Origin: Flaccisagitta enflata
Taxonomy: Eukaryota > Chaetognatha > Sagittoidea > Aphragmophora
DNA length: 64,000 nt
Assembly: GCA_965153355.1 (NCBI GenBank)
Contig: OZ231126.1
Coordinates: 58,776,001 to 58,840,000, forward strand
Direction: 5' to 3'
Made by a program: the position numbers and the translations under genes. The notes under the pieces were generated by a model. That model did not search any database. It saw nothing but the letters and a program-made list of their open reading frames with translations, and had not been told where the DNA came from. Positions 10,451 through 21,328 of this stretch are shown piece after piece. Numbering within the stretch: position 1 is the stretch's first letter; the number at the start of each line of letters is the position of its first letter.

Positions 10451-11587
10451 ATGGCGGATACAAGATCCGTCACGTCTCTCCCAATTCATAACTTCAGAAC
10501 AGACATCGATGACCCAGTTGTCTGGCTGCCCCTGTTTGAAGACACTGTTGATATGTGTCTGCACCCGGCGGATGCAAACGCCAAAAATGCACTTCTCAAA
10601 AAGTGGTTCCCACTGAAGGTTGACGACCAAGCCAGACAAAAGCTACTTGGCATCACAACCCAGGTGTGGGATGAGATCAAAGCTGCTTTCATTAAGTCTT
10701 TGGCTAATCCACAAGAGGAGTATAACTGGCACGCTCGCAGACAAACCATAACCTGGGATGGGGTTGAACCATTTCATGACTTGGCCACAAGAATCCGCAG
10801 AGCAGTTGACAAGTACGAGCCTGAGGCAGTAAGGCAAAACGAGTACTTTTTCAGATTCAGGATGGCACTTCCAAAAGACTACAAACGCGAAATTGACATT
10901 TGGTGTCCCCGGAATAACCGCACCATTGCTGAAGCTCAAGACATTGCTGAGCGTGTGAGGCTAGCAAATCCTGAGGAGAGGGCAGAAACTTTGGGAGCTG
11001 CTGCCCTTACCCAGCCCACAAGTTTTATTGCTGCGGCAATGACAGGAGACAGAGTTGATGCAATAAAGAGACGGTTGGAGGGCCTCTCACTTCGCTTAGG
11101 CAATATGGAAGCTAGAGGGAGCCATTTGGAGCCCCAGGATCGCCAGTCTAACGGTCAAAATCGCGATTGTGATAACTGGGATAACAGTCCCGAGCCTTAC
11201 CGACACCACAGCCCAGATCGCAGACGCTATAGCCCAGATCGTAGACGATATAGCCCAGATCGCAGACACGATAGCCCAGATCGCAGACGCTATAGCCCAG
11301 ACCGCAGACGCGATAGCCCAGACCGCAGACGCGATAGCCCAGATCGCAGATACCATAGCCCAGATCGCATATACCATAGCCCAGATCGCCGACGACTTAG
11401 CCCAGATCGCAGACGCCTTAGCCCAGATTGGAGACCCCATAGCCAAGATCGCCGATACCGCAGGTCAGATCGCCGTTACCACAGTCCAGATCGCCGATAC
11501 CACAGCCCTGATCAAAATAGTCAAGACCATGGCTACGATGACCTACGCCAAGGTCGTAACAGCCAGGATCGTGATCATGACTATTAG
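10451..11587 (+). CDS. Gag-like protein of the LTR retrotransposon
   Basis: 378 residues; the ATG lies in a favourable context (GCAAAATGG). Residues 20-180 form a helix-rich domain with Trp/Phe/Arg patterns typical of retrotransposon Gag capsids (for example WLPLFEDTVD, WDEIKAAFIKSL, FRFRMALPKDYKREI). Residues 202-222 may form a short coiled coil. From about residue 253 to 352 the tail is a 7-residue repeat, RYSPDRR with variants, about 13 copies, encoded by 21-nt tandem units. There is no CCHC zinc knuckle; the basic SPDRR repeats may replace it for nucleic-acid binding, and they resemble RS domains. The product should assemble particles around the element's RNA. The family call rests on pattern and on position between LTRs. 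Confidence 0.85.
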   Translation: MADTRSVTSLPIHNFRTDIDDPVVWLPLFEDTVDMCLHPADANAKNALLKKWFPLKVDDQARQKLLGITTQVWDEIKAAFIKSLANPQEEYNWHARRQTITWDGVEPFHDLATRIRRAVDKYEPEAVRQNEYFFRFRMALPKDYKREIDIWCPRNNRTIAEAQDIAERVRLANPEERAETLGAAALTQPTSFIAAAMTGDRVDAIKRRLEGLSLRLGNMEARGSHLEPQDRQSNGQNRDCDNWDNSPEPYRHHSPDRRRYSPDRRRYSPDRRHDSPDRRRYSPDRRRDSPDRRRDSPDRRYHSPDRIYHSPDRRRLSPDRRRLSPDWRPHSQDRRYRRSDRRYHSPDRRYHSPDQNSQDHGYDDLRQGRNSQDRDHDY

Positions 11588-13546
11588 GGCAAGGCCAAAT
11601 TTGGGGATGCCAACCCAAAACTGGCAAACCAACACAAAGGTTTTGCATAAGTCATAATTATTTGTAATTCACTACTAGTATTTTATCGATCTTAATTATC
11701 ATTTCTGCAAGTCTGGTTATCTTGCTCAGGTCAGGTCGGGTTTAAACTAGCTGCTAAACTTTCCTGATGAAATAGGGAAATAGGGAAATAGGGAAAAATC
11801 TCATTTCCATTTTAGACATTGGTCAATGATGTGGTTTACGGAAGAAGAAACATCGGTGCTCTTCTTCTATTCGACTTTGTGATATCTACCCCCTTCATAC
11901 AGTTCCTATCTGTTATTGCTCAATTTAAATCTGGGGAAGTCGAGAACACTGAAAATCTACTCAGGAATTCACACTTTTGTCGAATATAGTCTGAGTTGCT
12001 AGGGAGAAATTTTACCAAATTTTAACCATTAACATTTTACCCTTCACACACAATTATTGTTAACCTGTTTCTCTTTGCAAACACTTTGCCGAAGGTTGCA
12101 TCTCGCATCGAATGACACTGACAATTTTGCACTCACAATTCCCACAACAAATCAGTTAATTCATTCAGCCCACTACCATGACAGATTTAGTTGTATCGTT
12201 TTAAAATTACCCCCTTCTGCCGTGCTTTATTGGGCCTTCTGTATAAAGTCCTTTACTGCTAGATAGCCATGTAGTTGATTCCTTACAGTAATTAGCCTTC
12301 CATTAGTTTTTGATTTATAGCTCATCCGCGGTTTAGGAATAATCATATCCTTAAACTAAACAAGTCTCTAAAACAAATACACACAAGCACTCATTCATTA
12401 CTCTCACTTGCAATGCCAGCAAGCTAGAGTGCGCACAAGCACACGTTCATTAGACTCTCACTTGCAATGCCAGCAAGCTAGAAGTCTATTGAAGTAAGAA
12501 AATCTCTCTCATAACTTCAAGATGGCGAAGAAAACGAAGATGCAATTTCCGAATGCCTCTGGACTCAATATGGAAAGGTACCTATGAGTGGAATGATGGC
12601 AACTGTTGCAAATGTTAAAACTTCCACCATGAATGATTGAATGAATGTTTAGGCCGGCCACATAATGTCTGAATGCAACCAAGGTGATGAATGAATACGG
12701 GTTGAAATGGAACCTAAGCTGTAACAATTTATCCCTTATGTGCACGAGGGAAAACTGTAAAAGTTGTTTATATTTGTTATTTGGCAATTTGAGCCAATTG
12801 TTTCATCAAGCTTCCCTTCTCTCCGTAGGACCAGGACGCAACGGAAGTCAACTGTTACCCACATTTTAAGCGCATTCCAGTCCTGCTTATGCTGGTATTG
12901 CGCTATCCGCAATTTTCGGCGCTGCCGTACGCTGATCCTGCTCAAACCACCATACACAGCTTCACACACCAACCCACACTTTCACACACGCACACTTACA
13001 CACCTTCATACACCTCTACTTGAATATCGTGGTTTTAAAAGGCCCATCATCTCCGCGCGATCCCCACTTCATAAAACGCGAGTTCACGGTTTCTGCTGTC
13101 ATCTCCCACATCGGTCTCATCATTTCTGCGCAGTCTGATTTCCCACGTCTTCTCACTTAGTGCCGCAACCATTTTCACTCCTCACACCTCCAATTCCACT
13201 GCCTCAGCACCCCCACCTCACTTTATATGCACAAGTTCGCGAAAGAACTGACACAGCTACCCTGGCCCTATGTCCCGAAATTTTCAGTTTTCACTAAGTG
13301 CGTCACTTTCACAGTTTCACCTTCCAACACTAATATACTTTCAATATTTCGCTGTTGATACAGCAGCCCTGTGATTAGGCATCGCCCAGCTCTATCACAG
13401 CTTGTGCCCACAACTGAAGTGTGGGGAAGTTATCCATACAATGCAACCCTTCAGGTTAGCCAAACGGCTTCGCTTTGCCCTGCGAATCCCTAGGAAAAAC
13501 CAAGCGATGTCGGTTGTAATGGCGTCTCTTGTTTCTTTCTAAGTGA
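11588..13546 (+). other. Post-gag region of the retrotransposon without pol
   Basis: Nearly 2 kb inside the element with stops in all frames. I see no protease (D-S/T-G), reverse transcriptase (Y/F-x-D-D) or integrase (HHCC, DDE) signature on either strand. It includes a duplicated stretch near 12405-12482 (CTCACTTGCAATGCCAGCAA twice). Confidence 0.7.
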
Positions 13547-14266
13547 ATGGGATATGGCCCACGTCCCAACAACGACAACTTTGAACCGACGTGTACGGGA
13601 AATAAGAAGTTGCATGATCTCGCCGGCACTGGGGAAGTTATCATTCGCGGTTTCGCAGAAATGGAAAATTTCAAGCGTCACCTGGAGAAATCTTGTTATT
13701 ACGCAATCGTCCCGAAAGAGATTCATGATCGCTTGTGTATCATCTCCTTTGCTTAAGATCTAAAGTCTTCTTTGTGATGCCCTTTTTGTTTCCCAAAATC
13801 ATCCAACGGGTAACCGAAATTCTTCGTCGACATCCGAAGCCGACCTTTTTTTTATCGCTGGCATCGCCGCGCCCGTCAATTTCAAGATTTGTTCAATTGG
13901 TGCCTAGAAGAAGCGATCGACGTCGAGACCATTGCCACCGAATTGGGAATTCAGCAATTTCAAGAGGAAATGACGAGAAAAGTATTTGGTGGAGATTATT
14001 ACCACCGAGCTTCCAATTTCCACGATTTGATGCAGCCGTCAAACAAAGCCCTTCAACATCGAGCGATGCAAGCGACATCGATTGACGAGTTAATCGTTCA
14101 GTCACGAAATATGCGCAAAGCCCAAGGTACCTCCGGCCATAGGGGTAGCCGCGGAAAGCGCATGGTCGACAGAGAAGAAGATCCAGATCAGCGTCATTGG
14201 AAGGTTGCGCGAGGGAACAATCGCGATGACGGACAGTCCCGTTCCATCGACCGACGCCGCCGTTGA
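13547..14266 (+). pseudogene. Second, frame-disrupted reading region of the retrotransposon
   Basis: Two protein-like stretches follow one another. 13547-13756 encodes 69 residues (from MGYGPRPNNDNF). 13813-14266 encodes about 150 residues (with FNWCLEEAIDVETIATELG) and ends in a basic tail SRSIDRRRR. A third frame (about 13760-13850, MPFLFPKIIQRVTEILRR) may join to the second across a run of eight T at 13846-13853. I recognise no family. It may be a captured host segment, a second structural protein, or a decayed remnant. Homopolymer slippage or an assembly indel at the T run could explain the frame change. Confidence 0.35.
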
Positions 14267-14758
14267 TTGTTTTTCTTGTTTTGCGCCCGCGCTTTTGACT
14301 CTAGCGAATTTAATTTTCCTGCATGGCCTGTTGGCGCTTTTGTTGGGGCTGATATCGTCCGTCAGTGATTCGTGTCGGTGCTCCGTGATTTTTAGTAAAT
14401 TTTTATATGGGTCTAAGTAGGAACTAGGGACAGTTATTTAATTACATTATATTCCCTAGGTTCTCTCTCTCTCTATCTCTCTCTAGATCTCTCGCTCTCT
14501 CAACGTTTACACGTCCTGGAATTTAGACATAGCGGCTGTGATGAAGTTTTTTTCCTCGTTACTAACGGATTTACAAGTATCATACATGCACTTATTTTTC
14601 TTTTTGTATTACGTGGATTTTCAAGATTTTTACCCTACGGATGAATTTTTTTTTCGCGCGCTTTCTTCGATTTTACCTTTACACTTGTAGATAAAATTCC
14701 CCCCCCCCTGTCTGTTTTGTTTCGATGCTTTTTGTGTCCGAGGAATGACACTGGCATC

Positions 14759-14767
14759 GAGGGGAAG
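14759..14767 (+). promoter_or_regulatory. Polypurine tract
   Basis: GAGGGGAAG lies immediately before the 3' LTR, the expected place for the plus-strand primer. Confidence 0.7.
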
Positions 14768-15330
14768 TGTAAGACAACGATATATGGGTTGCGCTGAGCT
14801 GCCAGTGGTTCTGATATTCTGATAGAGACTCGTGATTGATTCGTACTGTAGATGGTAGTAACATGGGAATGGCATGTAATCATTATATATCCCTTTCACT
14901 GTTGCATGTGTATTAATCATTAACAATGCTTAGTAGTTATCTGTCTATGCATACAATCACACAAGTGCATGTATCTCTTTCTTCTATCATAGATTGACAG
15001 GGTGGACTGCTGGGTCCTTATTCTGGCTTAAATACTTTAACATCACGGCCGCATATTAACATTATCTAACTGTCGATTAACATCTGTGGACACATGGTTG
15101 GCTGCCCGTTGCATGCCGTGTCATCTTGCATGTTTTGGATATCATCTTTCTCTTTCCCATGCTCAGGACCGCAAGATCCTTTGTCATCCCCGATGCCATA
15201 ATCATATTAACACACTGTGCACACTAACCTAACTCTTATTCTATCAATCAATTATCCCACGGACAGCCGGCACAATCCATTCGGCAGGCACATCAAGTAA
15301 GAGGACACCAACAACAATCTCCCTCTTACA
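14768..15330 (+). repeat. 3' LTR
   Basis: Same length and ends as the 5' LTR; followed by ATTT, the target duplication. Confidence 0.93.
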
Positions 15331-16632
15331 ATTTTTTCCCAAAATTTTTTATAAGGGCCTTTCTACACCTTAGGTTAAGACATATTTTGCATATTGGCAA
15401 GCTCAATTGCCCCTACAACTTTCAGAAAATCATTTTTTCTTAATTTTTTATAACTTTGAAAATTTTAGCTATTGTTAAACATTAATTCAAAAATATCAAT
15501 TTACAGTTATCTATTGAAAATTTATAAAAAAAATGAAAATATATCCCTTGATCTAGCCAATTATGAAATCTGCAAGTCTTTATCTGCTTTTAATAGAGTT
15601 TGACATGCTTTTGAAAGTAAAAAATGATAAGATCAGATTTTTTTTCTTTTTTGTCATCTGACTTGTGTCCACTGAAAATAACAAATTTGCTTAAGGAATC
15701 AAAAATTACCAAAACCAAGAACATGCGACTCTTGTAAATTAGTATATCTTAAGTCGTATGTTTTAAAAAATGCAAAATTTTTAGCTATTTCACAGATTTG
15801 TTATTTTCAACATAAACATATCACATTTTTTGTTACACATGTTTACTCTATTTTTGCTCTGAATATTGTTTCAGAGGATGACTACAATCATTCCTGTGAA
15901 AATGAATTTGGCTATGTATTTGCTGTTCATACCATTTGCTTGCTGACAATAACTGTTTGTTGCATTTGAATGAATATCTATTATAAACAAGAAAAAATTG
16001 ACTCAAAAGTGCATGAATAAAAAATTTGATACGATTGTCATATCAATTGAGCTTAAAAAGTATCTAAAGGCGAAAAATATTAGGTTATGTGATAATTTTT
16101 TTGAAAATGACGGTTTAGCATCAAATTATAGAGTCATTAAAAAACGATGGAACAAGATGATCAGGGTGGGAATGAGCTGTATCTCACTAACTCTGACCCA
16201 TGAGATTGGATAACAGGCATATCTCAGCATTTTGATGAAAATTTCATGATTTAAACATGGTGACCCATTTTACCCCACATGACTAAAAATTGATTTTTTA
16301 GCTAACTATACGTAAAAACTGAAAACTAATACTACTCACGTTTAACCATCCATCCGTAGTAAGTAGGCAGTGGGTAATTGCTTCCCTCCTCTATTTGGTC
16401 TCCATGGAAAAAAGAAGTTGGGGTTACGCCTAGCGACGCACAATATTTATCAATTTACTATTTGATTTTACAATGCATCCAAATATTACCATAAGGGGCA
16501 ATTATCTGTCTTGGAGGAGGATATGGCATCCTTTTCCCCAGGCCAGAAGCGAAAATTGCTTCATTTCAACATATTTTAGCAAAAAAAAAAGTTAAGTGAC
16601 CCATTTTATCCTGCAGACCCATTTTACCCCAC

Positions 16633-17060
16633 TCTACCCTTCAGTTTTACACTTTGGAATTTAAATTTTGGTTAAGATTGACAATCAAAAATGCGACTTG
16701 TAATCTAAAAGCTGGGAAGACTTTTGAATGTTCTTTTCGAAATGACAGAGATAGCTATTGGATTGATGTTAAGGGGGACTCGTGTCTATTAAATTAGAAA
16801 AATATACCTAGAGAAAAATTGAATAAGAAAGCTGCATATATGTCATCGGCTGTATCTGGCTCCCTCATTGGCCGAAACACCCAAAATACGCACAATCTGG
16901 ATATTTTACATTGTATTTGTCGTACCAGAAAAAAAAACATGTTTTAAAACGTTAAGATTTACCGTGCTTGTAAAAGTATTCAATTTAATCTCTATTTCAA
17001 TTTATTTTTCTCTTTACCATGGGTAGCCACCGGGAGCAGGGTTGATTTGACTGCATTAAT
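16633..17060. other. Unassigned sequence, no gene seen
   Basis: AT-rich DNA between element F and the next GTCC-hairpin element. No reading frame was recognised. Confidence 0.35.
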
Positions 17061-17419
17061 TTTTAGTCGCGTGCACGCGACTCTACAACCCGCTTTGTCG
17101 GTCCGTCCGTCCGTCGGTCCGTCCGTCGGTCCGTCCGTCCGTCACACTTTACTTTTTTGTACTATAACGTCAACTCTTAGGTCATTTTAAGTTGTTTTAA
17201 GTCATTTATAGTTATTCTAAGTCATTTTGAGTCATTCTAAGTCATTTTAAGTCAATTTAAGTTATATTAAGTCATTTTTGGTCATTAGGGTTTTTAGTCA
17301 TTTTATGTCAATTTTGGTCATTTTAGGTCATTCTAAGTCATTGAAAGTCATTCTAAGTCATTCTAAGTCATTCTTTGTCTGTAAGTCTCGCACGCGACTT
17401 ATAGGTGTTGGCCTTGTTT
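17061..17419 (+). mobile_element. GTCC-hairpin element, type 3 (with GTCATTCTAA repeats)
   Basis: Head palindrome GTCGCGTGCACGCGAC, a (GTCC/GTCG)n tract at 17099-17141, then about 200 bp of ~10-bp units GTCATTCTAA / GTCATTTTAA, and the end CTCGCACGCGACTTATAGGT before GGCCTTGTT. The element combines a hairpin, a microsatellite and a minisatellite in about 360 bp. Confidence 0.8.
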
Positions 17420-17744
17420 GTTAATCAAAACCTTGATATTCCGGTATGTGTCTGGAATTTTTTCCTAAGAAGCGAAATCAGAGATGTGATTGAATACCGT
17501 TTACCTTATCAATTTTCTCCTCGCGGCTCATTGCGGCACACCTTTTTAGGGTTGTCTTTTCATATGCAAATTAGGCTGAGCGACTAATTTGCATAAGCAT
17601 ATCTATATCTTAAAGACTTCCAAATTTCAAGAAATTTTAGGTGATGGTGGTAGATGTTGATTGCAAGCTACAGCCTGAATTTCAACCCAAATTTCGCATT
17701 TCTAAGGGGGGAAAATGACAATTTGAGTGAAAACAAAAATAAAA
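17420..17744. other. Unassigned sequence, no gene seen
   Basis: ATTTGCATA-type motifs occur twice near 17565-17596; no gene or clear repeat was recognised. Confidence 0.35.
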
Positions 17745-18382
17745 AGTCATCCAAGGATCGCACATGGTCAGCGGTACCCGTTGCCCTGCTTGGAGTGTTT
17801 AGGTGAAGAATCGAGGTGAAAGCAGGGCAGCGGCCCCAAAGGACCGATGTCCTGTAGAACACAGGGGTGAATTTCCATACGTCCTGGGAAGAGGTGAGGG
17901 GCTCTGAAAAGATTTGACCATATCCCAGAGGTTTGATTCCGGCCAACAAGGCTGAATTCAGCCCAGTGAAGGCTGATTATGACCAGATGAGGGCTGATTT
18001 CAGGTCCAAGAGGGTTGATTTCAAGCCTGAGAGAGGCAATTTCAGGTCTAAGACTTTGGTCATGGATGGCTGGTTTCATGCCTGGGAATGCTGGTTTCAT
18101 GCCTGGGTCCCAGGCTGGGAGGCGAGATTATGGGCTTAAGAGGCCTGATTATGGGCCTGAGAGGACTGATTTGGGGCGTACAAGAGCTGATTTGGGGCCT
18201 GAGAGGGCTGATTTTAAGCTCTAGAGACCAGATTTCAGGCCCCAGTAGGCTGGATGAGGGCCTCAGGCCTCTGAAGGGGGGGGATGGACGGAAGGACGGA
18301 CGGACAGACGGACAGACAGACGTATGGAAATTCACCCCTGTGTTCTACAGGACATTGGCCCTTTGGGGCCGCTGCCCAAAAA
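17745..18382 (+). mobile_element. Foldback element, family A, copy 5
   Basis: Same leader as copy 2 (AGTCATCCAAGGATCGCACA), left arm GCAGCGGCCCCAAAGGACCG with GTCCTGTAGAAC, interior of ~20-bp GAGGGCTGATTTCAGGTCC-like units, a GGACGGACGGACAGACGG tract, and right arm ending GGCCCTTTGGGGCCGCTGCC. Confidence 0.8.
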
Positions 18383-19356
18383 GGGCAATCAACTTTTAAT
18401 TTAGTGCAATAACCATATTTGCTAAAATCCTCTTGAGAAAAAATCGCTTGATAACATCTTGCTAGATGCATATTAGTACAACACACACAAAAAAAATTGT
18501 AAAGAATTCTTTTTTGATTTTTGACTACTCCATACTACCATGGGATAAACAGCAGTTACAATAACGCATAGCATGGCAAAAGGTGAAACAACAAGCCAAG
18601 CGAGAGGATTACAATAGGCCACTTGGCTCAAAACATAGAAAAACTTTTAAGGGGGTTGTGACAGGTTACTGGGGGTGGCATGTTTTCAGTAAACCTCGAG
18701 TTCAAGAGATGGCGGTTTAGTTGCACGTTGTTGGGGGAATAAATACGGGAAAGCAAAAAATAATCTAACTAGGAATAAATACAAGCCGTAATGTACGAAT
18801 ACATTAAACAAGTAAAAAGTGGTAAATGTGGTAGTCATTTTTAACAGTGATTGAAGATTAAAAGATAAATGTATGAATACATTCAACAGTAATAAATGGA
18901 TCAATGGTAAATAATCAGTAAGCAAAGTGACAGATTTTTTTTTATCTTATAATGCTAATGCTTATATCACAAAGCTAAAGGAAAAAAAAGCGAACTATTA
19001 TGCCCCACTCTCCATTTGGTGCCTGTCGACTGTTATGTCGTAGCGGCGCATTTCTACCTTTCGATTTGACAGCTCATTATCTGGTACATATCTCGTTCGT
19101 CTTTTTAAAACAACCTTCGATCATTTGATTGGAATTTACTCGGCTTTTCACCGATAAACGTCTCGTCGTCATTCGCTCTCGAACTGGATCAGTTGTAAAA
19201 AAAAAAAAAGAGTTTTGGCATTTTGAAAAAAAAAATTGTCCCCTGGGGATTTTTTTTTACTGAAAGAGAGGAACTAAAAATTCTCCTTCAATGCCAAATT
19301 GTTCTAGGAAAACTGGTTCCCTTTGAGTGAATCAGATATCGACGACAATCTGAGCA
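18383..19356 (+). other. Upstream region of the membrane-protein gene
   Basis: About 1 kb without another gene. It should contain the promoter and 5' UTR of the gene starting at 19357. Poly-A and poly-T runs occur near 19197 and 19227. No TATA box or initiator can be assigned with confidence. Confidence 0.4.
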
Positions 19357-19407
19357 ATGAAGAGATTTGGGAAAAAGTGGGGACCTGAGCCTCCAGGCGT
19401 TAGGATG
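19357..19407 (+). CDS. Orphan type II membrane protein, exon 1
   Basis: Encodes the 17 residues MKRFGKKWGPEPPGVRM. An in-frame TGA at 19351-19353 lies just upstream, so this ATG is the likely start. The exon ends at a consensus donor, ATG|GTGAGT, in phase 0. The start of the next coding exon (20533) is also phase 0, which supports the join. See the third exon for the whole protein. Confidence 0.75.
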
Positions 19408-19451
19408 GTGAGTCCATTTTGATCACTTTGGTTCATTCTCAAACTGTAACA

Positions 19452-19624
19452 TTTTTAGTCGCACCCCGCTTTGTCCGTCCGTCCGTCGGTCTGTCGGTTC
19501 GTCACACTTTTACTTTTTTTATAAATTGTATTTCTTTTAGTCATTTAAGAGTTAACTGAGTCATTCTAAGTCATTCAAAGTCAATCTGCAAGTCTCGCAC
19601 ACGACTTATAGGTGTTAGTCTTGT
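19452..19624 (+). mobile_element. GTCC-hairpin element, type 3, truncated, in intron 1
   Basis: Starts TTTTTAGTCGCACCCCGC (the palindrome has lost one arm), has GTCCGTCCGTCGGTC, a few GTCATTCTAA units, and ends CTCGCACACGACTTATAGGT. It lies in the first intron of the membrane-protein gene. Confidence 0.75.
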
Positions 19625-19906
19625 TAAATGTACGACATTGTCATTGACTCCTTGAGTCACTGCACAGTTAAAAACCTACTCTCTATTTGGGCGACACTTT
19701 AAGAAATGGTTGTATTCATGATTCAGGATCTTGAAGGCAGAAAAAAAGGTCGTCAGGGCAGTTTTGCGAGTTATCAGAATTTTTGAGAGAAAAAAAATGA
19801 AAGCAGTTTGACAAGACAAGGAGGAAACTTAAGCGCTTATCTGTACTTCCCAGCTTAATCTTACAAGAACGATTTCGGTGTTTCATGAAAACTTTGCTTA
19901 TGCCTT

Positions 19907-20507
19907 ATAACTATGGCAAAAAAAAAAGCGAACAACTTGTTTGTCAATGTTTCACATACAAGCAATGAGAAAAACATGGCAAAATCGATGACCATTTTAA
20001 AGATCTGCGAAAGATCTTTCAAGTGAGACCTTGCTGGATGTTCTAGCTCTATCCGTTTAGAAATGGCATTAGAATGAAGACAGGTGGTCAAGAATTTGGA
20101 AATTCACTACGCCACTTTCATGGGTTATCTTTATTCTAACATAAAAACTAAACGCATTGAGTTAAAAAATCATTCTTGGCGCCATTTTAAAGAAAATTTG
20201 AAGCTCTTTAATTTGCTCATGGATAACGAGTAGCTAAGACAATCCTGAGCTGCATTATTGACAAAAACGGAAAGACTAAAATCGCTCATTGGAAAAAAGT
20301 TGAAATAAGCACTTTTTTCAATTGGCGATTTTTTTCTTCAAATCATTGCCATTTCTAAACGAATAAAGCTACAATGACCAGCAACGTCGCATTTGGAAGA
20401 TTTTTTGCAGATCTTTAAAACGGTCATGGATTTTCTATGGTTCAGGCCCATAGTTGAGCAGAAACTAGCAAAACAAAGTGTTCGCTTTTTTTCTTTGCCA
20501 TAGTTAT
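19907..20507. mobile_element. 601-bp inverted-repeat element H, in intron 1
   Basis: Left end ATAACTATGGCAAAAAAAAA with AGCGAACA; right end TGTTCGCTTTTTTTCTTTGC then CATAGTTAT. Inner stretches are also inverted (TTTTAAAGATCTGC versus GCAGATCTTTAAAA). No transposase is seen. It occupies most of the first intron. Confidence 0.7.
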
Positions 20508-20532
20508 TTACATTTTTTTGTTACGTTTTCAG

Positions 20533-21159
20533 TCTGACATCAGCGCGGTGGCACAAGAATTACGACGCTCACAACCTAATCCATACCAAGAAGACGACGA
20601 CACTTTCTATCTCAACGACGGTGCAAATCACAACGATAACAACACCTTCAACAATCACAACAACAATAGCAGCTACAACAACAGTAACACCGACGACCAA
20701 CCACCTCATGGACAAGTTTTTTTAAACGAGGAAGATATAGATAGTACGATGAATGACGGAAGAGAGATAGAAGGTGAAAACTACATGAATATTGTCAAGA
20801 AAAAGAAGAAGAGGAAAAAACGTTCGGGTTCTACCGACAGCGTTCCGGGCGGACACGCCCCGGCACCCCCACGACCTCCGAAACCGGGGTTTGACAACAA
20901 CCCCGAACCCGAGCAACCCGCGGAAGAGGAGGATGAAAGACAATATTTGACATCGTTGCCGACCAAACGACCAGACACATCCTCTTCCTCAACCCCCGGA
21001 GAATCTAGACCACGACCGAGTACCAGCCAACCGGTGGCGCTGCCGACAAAATTGCCAGACGAAAAAGCGAAGAAGAAAGAAAAGAACGTCAAAGGAAAGT
21101 CAAATCCCGACGGAAAGGGAACGTTCAACGGCGGATTCGAATTACCACCACCAGGAGAG
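20533..21159 (+). CDS. Orphan type II membrane protein, exon 2
   Basis: 627 bp (209 codons, phase 0 at both ends) between TTACGTTTTCAG and the donor GAG|GTAGGT. It encodes the hydrophilic N-terminal region, residues 18-226: an Asn-rich stretch, a polybasic run KKKKKRKKR at about residues 106-114 that could bind membrane phosphoinositides or serve as a nuclear signal, and a Pro-rich segment APAPPRPPKPG that could bind SH3 domains. No signal peptide precedes it. Confidence 0.8.
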
Positions 21160-21247
21160 GTAGGTTTTTTCTTTTGTTTTTTAGATTTCCGTAATTTGTT
21201 GGGTTGTTCAGGTTAGTAAGGCCGATCGGTTGGATGGATAATGTTGT

Positions 21248-21250
<3 letters not shown>

Positions 21251-21320
<70 letters not shown>
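21251..21320 (+). repeat. (TC)n microsatellite forming the polypyrimidine tract of intron 2
   Basis: About 70 bp of uninterrupted CT ends 7 bp before the first acceptor AG (21327-21328). The 169-bp intron (21160-21328) is therefore largely this repeat. Its length could influence splicing. Confidence 0.9.
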
Positions 21321-21324
<4 letters not shown>

Positions 21325-21328
21325 TCAG

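Larger units (their letters stand above)
8794..15330 (+). mobile_element. Complete gag-only LTR retrotransposon
   Basis: Two 563-bp LTRs (8794-9356 and 14768-15330) differ at about seven positions. Both begin TGTAAGA and end TCTTACA. The 4-bp sequence ATTT flanks the element on both sides (8790-8793 and 15331-15334). A tRNA-Gly-type PBS follows the 5' LTR by 2 bp, and the purine run GAGGGGAAG precedes the 3' LTR. The only clear coding region is a Gag-like frame; 3.2 kb follow it without protease, reverse transcriptase or integrase. It is therefore a TR-GAG-type non-autonomous element that would need pol functions from a relative. LTR similarity suggests a fairly recent insertion. Confidence 0.92.
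8619..16632. mobile_element. Inverted-repeat element F, copy 1, split by the LTR retrotransposon
   Basis: The left end TGGGGTAAAATGGGTCACC at 8619 is matched by inverted ends near 16592-16632 (GTGACCCATTTTATCC and GACCCATTTTACCCCAC), with another GTGACCCATTTTACCCCAC at 16260. If the 6.5-kb LTR element is removed the host element is about 1.5 kb. Its interior (15335 to about 16090) recurs inverted at about 23905-24600, which supports a dispersed family. No transposase frame was recognised. Confidence 0.55.
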
